A stretch of DNA of 64,000 nt from 73-13 sp035555435. GTDB taxonomy: Bacteria > Actinomycetota > Actinomycetes > Actinomycetales > Microbacteriaceae. Under the pieces are notes generated by a model that did not search any database, was not told the origin of the DNA, and saw only the letters and a program-made list of their open reading frames with translations. A program made the translations under genes and the position numbers. Below are positions 45,362 to 52,692 of the stretch, piece by piece (position 1 is the stretch's first letter; every line of letters begins with the position of its first letter). The DNA is taken from contig DATMGN010000050.1 of NCBI GenBank assembly GCA_035555435.1, positions 1 to 64,000 on the forward strand, given 5' to 3'.

Positions 45362-46807
45362 GTGCTGATCACTCTCGTTGTGCTCCTCGCCGTGGCGCTG
45401 CTGCTCGTGCTCCTCGCCGTGAGGATGCCGGTCGCCCTCGCCCTCGCCCTCTCCGGCGGGATCGGCCTCGTGCTGCTGCACGGTTTCGGCTACGGCACGA
45501 ACGTCCTCCGATCGGTGCCGTTCTCCTCGACCGCATCGTTCTCGCTGACCATCATCCCGATGTTCATCCTGATGGGCATGCTCGCGATGCGGGCGAGGAT
45601 CGCGGAGCAGGTCTTCGCGATCGCCAATCGCGCCGTGCGGAGGCTCCCGGGAGGATTGGGAGTCGCGACCGTGATGGCATGCGCGGGCTTTTCGGCCGTG
45701 TCGGGTTCGAGCATCGGCACAGCGGCGACCATGTCGAAGCTGTCCGTCAGCGAGATGCGCGCCTACGGGTATCCACCCGCTCTGGCGACCGGAATCGTCG
45801 CGATTGCGGGAACCCTCGGCGTCATCATCCCGCCGAGCACCTTCCTCGTGCTCTACGCCATCATGACCGGCGTCTCCGTCTCGAAGATGCTCGCCGCGGG
45901 AATCATCCCCGGCCTCATCTCCGCGCTCGGCTACATCATCTACATCATCGTCGTGGGCCACCGGCGGATCGACCGCAGTGCCGCCACCCTCCGAGAGGAG
46001 GTCGCGGTCGCGCATTCCCAGGCGGCCGCAGCCACACGGAAGGATTCGTCCCGTGGAGCCGGCGCGGCGCCGACGCCGCGCGATGGCAGCGTCTTGACCG
46101 CGACGGCATCGACGTCCGGTGCGGATCGCCGCGCCGCCGGGAGGCTGCCGTGGCGAGGGCTCGTGTGGCTCGCCGTCATCTTCGCAATCATCGTGGGCGG
46201 CATCTTCTCCGGAGTGTTCACCTCGATCGAATCCGCGGCGATCGCGGCATTCGTCGCCGTACTGATCCTCGGCTTCGAGTCGCGGCGGGACGGCTTGCGC
46301 GTGTTCTGGGACCGCCTCAAGGGCGCCTTGCTCGACACGGCCCAGACGACCTCGATGGTGTTCATGATCCTGCTCGGATCCAGCATCCTCTCGACATTCC
46401 TCATCGCAGCGCACGTGCCGGATGCGATCACGGCGTGGGTGGCCGAGCTCAATGCTCCCCCGCTCGTGATCATGGCGCTGCTGCTCCTGCTGCTCCTGCC
46501 GCTCGGGACCGCGCTCGACGAGATCTCGGTGCTGATCATCACAGTGCCGATCCTCTATCCGGTCGCGATGGAACTCGGATTCGACGGGATCTGGCTCGGT
46601 GTCATGATCGTCAAGCTCACCGCCATCGGCATGGTGACGCCACCAGTCGGCATGACTTGCTTCGTCGTCTCCGGAACCTCGGGGGTGAAGATCGAGACCG
46701 TGTTCAAGGGAGTGCTTCCCCTGATGATCATGGATCTGATCGTGTCGGCGGTGCTCTTCCTCGTGCCGGCGATCACCCTGTTCCTACCGTCGCTCGCGCA
46801 GCGGTAG
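45362..46807 (+). CDS. dctM: TRAP transporter large membrane subunit
   Basis: The 481-residue DctM-type permease has about twelve membrane helices, with SAVSGSSIGTAATM, IPPSTFLVLYAIMTGVS and GMVTPPVGMTCFVVSG as conserved TRAP/ion-transporter segments. It carries out Na+-driven uptake together with DctPQ. Members usually have about 425 residues; the surplus is a hydrophilic Ala/Arg/Ser-rich loop at about 200-262 between the two halves. The GTG start lies 55 bases after dctQ. Confidence 0.87.
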   Translation: MLITLVVLLAVALLLVLLAVRMPVALALALSGGIGLVLLHGFGYGTNVLRSVPFSSTASFSLTIIPMFILMGMLAMRARIAEQVFAIANRAVRRLPGGLGVATVMACAGFSAVSGSSIGTAATMSKLSVSEMRAYGYPPALATGIVAIAGTLGVIIPPSTFLVLYAIMTGVSVSKMLAAGIIPGLISALGYIIYIIVVGHRRIDRSAATLREEVAVAHSQAAAATRKDSSRGAGAAPTPRDGSVLTATASTSGADRRAAGRLPWRGLVWLAVIFAIIVGGIFSGVFTSIESAAIAAFVAVLILGFESRRDGLRVFWDRLKGALLDTAQTTSMVFMILLGSSILSTFLIAAHVPDAITAWVAELNAPPLVIMALLLLLLLPLGTALDEISVLIITVPILYPVAMELGFDGIWLGVMIVKLTAIGMVTPPVGMTCFVVSGTSGVKIETVFKGVLPLMIMDLIVSAVLFLVPAITLFLPSLAQR

Positions 46808-46810
46808 CCG

Positions 46811-47454
46811 CCGAGAGACCAGCGGTCGGTCATCCCCCCGGCGTACTGACGCCGAAGGCCGCCGCGGACATTCGCGGGCTGGAAGCCGCCCTGCCGCGGA
46901 TCACCGACACCAGCGGCGACAGGTTCCGCATCACGCTCGGCACCCGCGACTATGACTCCCGCTCCGAAGCCGCCCATGCCCTCGCCGCATGGATGGGCGA
47001 CTCCGGCCTGAAATGGCTGCCGCGGTACGGGCACAAGGATTTCGGAATCATCGGCCGCATCTCAGGCTTCGCCATCCACGTCGAGGCCCGCTCCGGGCTC
47101 GCCGCCCTCGATGTGACCGTCTCCCTGCCCGAGGTGCCCCGCTCAGGATTCACGCTGCCAAAGGAGTCGTTCCTGGACGCCGGGCTGGGGCTTGTGCAAC
47201 GGATCGAGAACCGCGTCAGCGGCATCCCCTCGCTTCTCGACCAGGCCCGCGAAGACCTGGAAGAAGCCGAGCAGACCGTCGCCGACACCCGGCAGCGCCT
47301 CGGCCAGCCCTTCCGCCACGCACAGACCCTTGCCGACGCCGAGGAAGACCTCGCCCGCGTCGAGTCCCAGCTCGCCGCGATGCAGGACGAACCGGCACCC
47401 GAACCCGCCGCGCCAGAGTCCGAGCGCGTCGAGCTGACCATCGAAGCAGTGTGA
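46811..47454 (+). pseudogene. C-terminal fragment of a mobile-element helicase/methylase-type gene
   Basis: About 210 codons with no start of their own begin right after dctM. Visible parts are GLEAALPRITDTSGDRFRIT, GFAIHVEARSGLAALDVTVS and a C-terminal coiled coil (SLLDQAREDLEEAEQTVADT). This resembles the end of very large helicase/methyltransferase proteins carried by actinobacterial conjugative elements and plasmids. The stop codon TGA is the first three bases of the right IS copy. The upstream end joins the dctM region abruptly, so the fragment marks a recombination joint. Confidence 0.6.
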
Positions 47455-47478
47455 ATCGCCCCGGGTTTGATGGAGGGC
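47452..47478. repeat. Left terminal inverted repeat, right IS copy
   Basis: It begins TGAATCGCCCCGGGTTTGAT and matches the reverse complement of 48756-48782 except at positions 18 and 19. Confidence 0.88.
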
Positions 47479-47502
47479 TTGATTCCCCGAGAGGATCAAG
47501 TC

Positions 47503-47829
47503 ATGCCAGCACCGAGGAAGTATCCGCCGGAGCTTCGTGAGCGTGCGATGCGGCTTGTTGCCGAGGCCAGGAAGGAAGATCCGGAGCTGTCGCTGAACGC
47601 AGCGGTAGTGCGGATCGGGCAACGTGTCGGGGTCAACGCCGACACGCTGCGTGGCTGGTGCAAGCAAGCCGCGATCGACGCGGGCGAGCCTCCGGGAACG
47701 ACCACGAGCGATGCGCAGCGCATCAAGACGCTCGAGGCCGAGGTCCGCGAACTCAAGCGCGCCAACGAGATTCTGTTGGCGGCCTCGTCGTTCTTCGCGC
47801 GGGAGCTCGGCCCGCGACTGCCGTGGTGA
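47503..47829 (+). CDS. IS3-family transposase orfA
   Basis: The 108-residue DNA-binding part of the transposase has an N-terminal helix-turn-helix (PPELRERAMRLVAEA; RIGQRVGVNADTLRGWC) and a C-terminal leucine-zipper-like helix (LEAEVRELKRANEILL). The ATG at 47503 follows AGAGGA. Its TGA overlaps the GTG of orfB (GTGA), and orfB lies in the -1 frame, so either programmed frameshifting or translational coupling links them. Confidence 0.9.
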   Translation: MPAPRKYPPELRERAMRLVAEARKEDPELSLNAAVVRIGQRVGVNADTLRGWCKQAAIDAGEPPGTTTSDAQRIKTLEAEVRELKRANEILLAASSFFARELGPRLPW

Positions 47830-48767
47830 TTCAGTTCATCGACGATCATCGTGCCCGGTTCGGGGTCGAGCCGATCTGCCGAGTGCTCACTGAGCACGAG
47901 GTGAAGATCGCCCCGTCTGGCTACTACGCGTTCAAGAAGCGACCTGCCTCCGTCAGGGCCTTCGCTGACGCGGAGTTGGTGATCCAGATTGAGCGGGTGT
48001 TCTGGGACCGCAACCTCGGTCGCGGCATCAGTGGCGCGAGGAAGATCTGGCGACTGCTGCGCCGCGAAGGCGTCGTCGTGGCCCGGTGCACGGTCGAACG
48101 ACAGATGCGCCAGCAAGGGCTTCGCGGGATCCGTCGCGGCAGGCAGTTCATCACCACCAAGGCCGACAACACTGCCGTCCGGCCGGCCGACCACGTGCAA
48201 CGCTGCTTTCGCGCGGACCGGCCGAACGAGCTCTGGGTCGTGGACTTCACGTATGTGCCGACGTGGTCGGGCATGGCATTCACCGCTTTCGTCACCGACG
48301 TGTTCTCGCGGAGGATCGTGGGCTGGCGGACCATGAACCGAATGCCAACCGAGCTGCCGCTGGACGCCCTTGAGATGGCACTCTGGGTCCGGGGGCGAGC
48401 CGGCGAAGACGTCACCGGCGTCGTCCAAAACTCCGATGCCGGAGCGCAATACACCGCGATTCGCTACGCCGAGCGACTCGCTGACGTCGGCGCGATCGCG
48501 TCGATCGGGACCGTCGGCGACAGCTATGACAATGCCCTCGCCGAGAGCGTCGTCGGGCTCTACAAGACCGAGTGCGTGAAGATCGACGGCCCGTTCCGGA
48601 CCACCGATGAGCTCGAGCTCGCGACGCTCTCCTGGGTGCACTGGTTCAACGAACACCGGCTGCACTCCTCGATCGACTACCTCACCCCGATCGAGAAGGA
48701 GAACGAGAACTACCGTGAGAACAACTCCCAGAGCCGACCGGCCCTGGGAAAACTCGCCCTCCACTAA
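47826..48767 (+). CDS. IS3-family transposase orfB
   Basis: The 313-residue catalytic part has an HTH_21-like start (IDDHRARFGVEPICRVLTEH) and an integrase core with Asp in WVVDFTYVPTW, Asp in NSDAGAQYT and Glu in SYDNALAESVVGLY, 35 residues between the last two. The frame is open over its full length. The family usually has His-Ser-Asp before the second Asp; here it reads Asn-Ser-Asp. It should be active with orfA, but that is not proven. Confidence 0.9.
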   Translation: MIQFIDDHRARFGVEPICRVLTEHEVKIAPSGYYAFKKRPASVRAFADAELVIQIERVFWDRNLGRGISGARKIWRLLRREGVVVARCTVERQMRQQGLRGIRRGRQFITTKADNTAVRPADHVQRCFRADRPNELWVVDFTYVPTWSGMAFTAFVTDVFSRRIVGWRTMNRMPTELPLDALEMALWVRGRAGEDVTGVVQNSDAGAQYTAIRYAERLADVGAIASIGTVGDSYDNALAESVVGLYKTECVKIDGPFRTTDELELATLSWVHWFNEHRLHSSIDYLTPIEKENENYRENNSQSRPALGKLALH

Positions 48768-48782
48768 ACCCGGGGCGATTCA
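48756..48782. repeat. Right terminal inverted repeat, right IS copy
   Basis: This is the partner of 47452-47478. The orfB stop codon TAA (48765-48767) lies inside it; the same position is CAA in the left copy. Confidence 0.88.
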
Positions 48783-49182
48783 CGGTGTCGCCTCCGGCCT
48801 GTTCTACCGCGAGTTCACCAAGATCAATGGCTTCCCCGAGGGCGAGTTCACGCAGCTCGGGCTCGCCCACACGCATCTGCTCACGCTCGGGTTCATCGTG
48901 TTGCTGATCGTGCTCGCCCTCGAGAAGGTCTTCACGATCTCGCGCAGCCCGAGGCTCTTCCCCTGGTTCTTCTGGCTCTACAACGCCGGCGTGATCCTCA
49001 CCTCAGGGATGCTCATCTGGCACGGCAGCCTCACGGTCCTCGGGCAGGAGTCGAGCGCGATCGCGGGCGTCGCCGGTCTGGGCCACATCCTCATCACCGC
49101 GGTCATGATCGTGTTCTTCGTCGCGCTGCGCCGAGCCGTGGTCGCGCGCACAACCGCACCTGCGGAAACCGCAGCGGCTTGA
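48783..49182 (+). pseudogene. DUF2871 membrane protein gene, 5' end removed by IS
   Basis: The remaining 132 codons encode GVASGLFYREFTKINGF, HTHLLTLGFIVLLIVLALEK, a WFFWLYNAGVILTSGML helix and a last membrane segment, matching DUF2871 from about residue 15 onward. The start codon and first helix are missing because the IS joins directly at the GVASGLF codons, and no in-frame start lies before the membrane segments. Its TGA overlaps the TTG start of the following MFS gene (TTGA), so the lost start may also affect expression of that gene. Confidence 0.8.
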
Positions 49183-50849
49183 GTACGGCTGCCGCACCGA
49201 CCGCCCAGGAGCGCCCGCCCACCCGGCGGGAATGGCTCGGTCTCGCCGTCCTGTCCATCGGGCTCGGACTCATCGTGCTCGACGGCACGATCGTCGGAGT
49301 CGCGCTGCCTGCCATCATCGACGACCTCGGCCTCAACTTCACCGACGCGCAATGGGTCAACAGTCTCTACGCCGTCGTGCTGGCCGCCCTGCTGCTGTCC
49401 GCCGGGAGTCTCGCGGACCGCTGGGGGCGCAAGCGCCTCTTCCTCGTCGGTCTGGTCGTGTTCATCGCGGGCAGTGTGCTCGCGTCTGCTGCGGGGACGG
49501 CGGAAGTGCTGATCGGGGCGCGCGCGGTGCAGGCGGTCGGGGCGGCGTTGATCATGCCCTCCACCCTCTCCACCGTCAACGCCGTGTTCCGGGGCAAGTA
49601 CCGGGCCGCGGCGTTCGGGGTGTGGGGTGCCGTGATCTCCGGTGCCGCCGCCATCGGTCCGCTCGCCGGCGGCGCGCTCACCCAGTGGGCTTCGTGGCAC
49701 TGGATCTTCCTGGTGAACCTCCCGCTCGGTGCCCTCGTGTTCGTCGCCGCCATCATGACGGTCACCGAGACCCGGGGCGAGAAGCAGCGCCCCGGCGCCG
49801 ACGTCGACGGCGCACTGCTCAGCGCGATCGGATTCGGCGCACTCGTCTTCGCCGTCATCGAAGGCCCTGACCTCGGTTGGTGGACGCCAAAGCGTGACCT
49901 CACGATCCTCGGCTGGGTGTGGCCGAACGACGCGGCGATCTCGGCCGTGCCCGTCGCCCTCGCGATCGCCGCGGTCGCGCTCGTCCTGTTCGTGATCTGG
50001 GAACGACATCGCGAGAAGGTGCGGCGCGCCGCCCTCCTAGACCTCGGCCTGTTCTCGTTCCCAACGTTCTCCTGGGGCAACCTCACCGCTGCGATGGTCG
50101 CCGTAGGAGAGTTCGCGATCATCTTCGTGCTCCCGCTCTACCTCATCAACGCCCTCGGCCTGGACGTCATGGGGGCGGGACTCGTCCTCGCCGCGATGGC
50201 GATCGGCGCGTTCGCATCCGGCGCATCGGCCCGGCATTTCGCCGCGAAGTTCGGCTCCCCCGGAACGGTGCTCATCGGCCTGGGACTCGAAGTCGGCGGC
50301 GTCCTCGCCCTCGCCCTGCTCATGGGGCCCGCGAGTCCCGGGTGGCTCATCGCGATCCCGCTCACCGTCTACGGCCTCGGCCTCGGCCTCGCCTCCGCAC
50401 AGCTCACGGGCACCGTGCTACGCGATATCCCGGTCGATGTGTCGGGCCAAGGCTCGGCGACCCAGAGCACCGTGCGGCAGATCGGCTCCGCCCTCGGCAC
50501 CGCATTCGCCGGAGCGACGCTCTCGATCGCCCTCGCGATCACGCTCCCCGCGGCCCTCAACGACGCGGGAATCGCCGACTCGGAGGCCGATTCGCTCGCC
50601 GACGCCACCCGCCAATCGGCGGGCAGCACGATCATGCAGCTCCGCGAACAGGGAATCCACAGCAGTCTCGGGGATCAGACGGCGACAGCTGTCGACGCCC
50701 TCACGATCGGGTTCGCCGATGCGACCCGCTGGGCGCTGCTGATCGCGACCGGTTTCCTCGCGCTCGGATTCATCGGTGCCCTGCGCCTTCGCCGGGCATC
50801 GGTGTCGACCCCCATCGACTCGGCAGGTGACTCGAAGACGTCACGTTGA
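49179..50849 (+). CDS. DHA2-family MFS drug efflux transporter
   Basis: The 556-residue protein has about fourteen membrane helices and DHA2 (EmrB/QacA) motifs: LDGTIVGVALPAIIDDLGL near residue 36, the loop GSLADRWGRKRLFLVG, and motif C-like GAVISGAAAIGPLAGGAL. It would export drugs or metabolites by proton antiport. A TTG start overlaps the DUF2871 stop. Its neighbours suggest it was once coupled to DUF2871. Confidence 0.88.
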   Translation: MSTAAAPTAQERPPTRREWLGLAVLSIGLGLIVLDGTIVGVALPAIIDDLGLNFTDAQWVNSLYAVVLAALLLSAGSLADRWGRKRLFLVGLVVFIAGSVLASAAGTAEVLIGARAVQAVGAALIMPSTLSTVNAVFRGKYRAAAFGVWGAVISGAAAIGPLAGGALTQWASWHWIFLVNLPLGALVFVAAIMTVTETRGEKQRPGADVDGALLSAIGFGALVFAVIEGPDLGWWTPKRDLTILGWVWPNDAAISAVPVALAIAAVALVLFVIWERHREKVRRAALLDLGLFSFPTFSWGNLTAAMVAVGEFAIIFVLPLYLINALGLDVMGAGLVLAAMAIGAFASGASARHFAAKFGSPGTVLIGLGLEVGGVLALALLMGPASPGWLIAIPLTVYGLGLGLASAQLTGTVLRDIPVDVSGQGSATQSTVRQIGSALGTAFAGATLSIALAITLPAALNDAGIADSEADSLADATRQSAGSTIMQLREQGIHSSLGDQTATAVDALTIGFADATRWALLIATGFLALGFIGALRLRRASVSTPIDSAGDSKTSR

Positions 50850-50887
50850 TGGCCGCGACTGGAGTTCTCGGCGGTCGGGCAGCCGCC

Positions 50888-52636
50888 TCATGCGTGGATC
50901 TGGGTGCGCAGGCGATCGATTCGGGCCTGCAGCTGCGCGACACTTGCGCGGGACACCTCCGGGCCGCCGCACACGCGACGCAACTCGGCGTGGATATGGC
51001 CGTGCGGCTGCCCCGTGCGCTTGGAGTGCAGGCCGACGAGCGAGTGCAGCAGGCTGCGCTGCTCGGCGAGCGTGCGGTAGAGGGCCTGCGGGCGCTCCGC
51101 CGGGTGCGCCTCGGCACGGCGACTCTGGCGGGTCTGGCGATGGCGTAGCGCCTCGCGAAGCTCCTCGGGCGAGAGGATCGCGGGCACGGAGAGGAAGTCG
51201 AGCTCGTCGTCGCTGCCGGTGAACGCGGCGAAGCCGAACTCGTCGCCGTCGTAGACGACCCGCCCGAAGTCCGCGCTCGACGCGAGCGCCTGCCACTCGA
51301 ACTCGTCGACGAGCGCCTCCGAGGCCCGGTCCTCGCTGTTCGCCGCTTCGAGCAGCCCCTCCTCGAAGCCGTCGGCATCGCGCGGCGCGCCGAGCACGTG
51401 GTCGCGCTCGCGCTCGATCGCCGTCGCGAGCTCGAGCAGCTGCGGGACGGATGGCAGGAAGATCGACGCGGTCTCGCCGCGACGGCGGGCCCGTACGAAG
51501 CGCCCGACGGCCTGCGCGAAGTAGAGCGGGGTCGCGGCGCTCGTCGCGTAGACGCCGACCGCCAGACGCGGCACGTCGACGCCCTCGGAGACCATCCGCA
51601 CGGCGACGAGCCAGCGCTGCTCCCCCGTCGCGAACTCCTCGATCCGGGCGGACGCCGCCGGATCGTCCGAGAGCACGACGATCGGCGCGCTGCCGGTGAT
51701 CGCGGTCAGGATCTCGGCATATGCGCGTGCGGCGCGGTGATCGGTCGCAATGACGAGCCCGCCCGCGTCGGGGACGGCATGCCGCACATGGTCGAGCCGC
51801 CGGTCGGCGGCCTGCAGTACAGCGCGGATCCAGTCGCCGCCGGGGTCGAGCGCGGTGCGCCACGCCTGCGAGGTGACGTCGCGGGTGTCCGGCTGTCCGA
51901 GCCGCGCCTCCATCTCCTCGCCCGCGCGCGTGCGCCATCGCATGCCGCCCTCGTAGGCGAGGAAGACGACGGGGCGCACGACGCCGTCCTGCAGCGCGCG
52001 GCCGTATCCGTAGCGGTAGTCGGTCATGCTCATGCGCGAGCCGTCGGCCGCGGGCGCGTACTCGACGAACGGGATCTGCGCGTCGTCGCTGCGAAACGGG
52101 GTGCCGGTGAGCGAGAGCCGCCGCTCGGCCGTCGCGAAGGCCTCGCGGACCGCATCGCCCCAGCTCAGCGCGTCCCCCCCATGGTGCACCTCGTCGAGGA
52201 TCACGAGAGTCCGGCCCGAGTCGGTGATACGCCGGTGCAGCGCCGCGTCCGCGGCGACCTGCGCATACGTGACGGCCATGCCGTGGAAGCGCCGGCCACC
52301 CCAGCCCTCGCCGTTGCGGTACATGGGGTCGAGGCGCACGCCACCGCGGGCGCCCGCATCGGCCCACTGCCGCTTCAGGTGCTCGGTCGGCGCCACGACG
52401 GTGATGCGGTCGACCGTGCCGCGCTCGAGCAGCTCGGCGGCGAGGCGCAGCGCGAACGTGGTCTTGCCGGCACCCGGTGTCGCGGCGGCGAGGAAGTCAC
52501 GCGGACCCGCGCCGTCACCGCGTCGGAAGTACTCGGCGAGCGCCTCCTCCTGCCAGGCGCGCAGCCGTCCGGCGGTGCCCCACGGCGCGCGCTCGGGATA
52601 GGCCGGCGTCAGGCCGCGTTCGGGGATCATGCTCAT
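50888..52636 (-). CDS. DEAD/DEAH-box helicase
   Basis: The 582-residue superfamily 2 helicase has motif I TPGAGKTTFALRL (near 51), motif II ILDEVHHGGD, motif III LTGTPFRSDD, and the second RecA-like domain with VRMVSEGVDVPRL and QAVGRFVRA. A long C-terminal extension (about 420-582) is specific to this actinobacterial group. It may act in DNA repair or nucleic acid remodelling. The ATG at 52636 is used; a second in-frame ATG at 52630 lies 9 bases after TACGAT (52640-52645) and could be the real start. It lies downstream of glnE by 56 bases. Confidence 0.85.
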   Translation of the reverse strand: MSMIPERGLTPAYPERAPWGTAGRLRAWQEEALAEYFRRGDGAGPRDFLAAATPGAGKTTFALRLAAELLERGTVDRITVVAPTEHLKRQWADAGARGGVRLDPMYRNGEGWGGRRFHGMAVTYAQVAADAALHRRITDSGRTLVILDEVHHGGDALSWGDAVREAFATAERRLSLTGTPFRSDDAQIPFVEYAPAADGSRMSMTDYRYGYGRALQDGVVRPVVFLAYEGGMRWRTRAGEEMEARLGQPDTRDVTSQAWRTALDPGGDWIRAVLQAADRRLDHVRHAVPDAGGLVIATDHRAARAYAEILTAITGSAPIVVLSDDPAASARIEEFATGEQRWLVAVRMVSEGVDVPRLAVGVYATSAATPLYFAQAVGRFVRARRRGETASIFLPSVPQLLELATAIERERDHVLGAPRDADGFEEGLLEAANSEDRASEALVDEFEWQALASSADFGRVVYDGDEFGFAAFTGSDDELDFLSVPAILSPEELREALRHRQTRQSRRAEAHPAERPQALYRTLAEQRSLLHSLVGLHSKRTGQPHGHIHAELRRVCGGPEVSRASVAQLQARIDRLRTQIHA

Positions 52637-52692
52637 TCGATCGTACCGACGCCCACCGACGCGGATCGCCGCAGGGGCCTGAAGCGTGGTGC

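Larger units (their letters stand above)
47452..48782 (+). mobile_element. Intact IS3-family element (right copy)
   Basis: The 1331-bp element has 27-bp terminal inverted repeats with two mismatches and two overlapping transposase frames, orfA and orfB, both open and with a DD(35)E triad. Flanking trinucleotides are GTG (left) and CGG (right), so no target duplication is visible. It interrupts a DUF2871 gene on the right and closes a helicase fragment on the left. Confidence 0.9.

Noticed and set aside
39557..48782. Inversion of the island by recombination between the two IS copies.
   Set aside because: Swapping the inner flanks gives a matching CGG triplet at one site only, the other does not match (CGC and CAC), and the restored junction would not rebuild the start of DUF2871. 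The two copies are also too diverged for easy recombination.
39557..48782. Classical composite transposon moved as one unit.
   Set aside because: The outer flanking triplets (CGC and CGG) are not identical, the left copy is inactive, and gene fragments next to the right copy imply several events.
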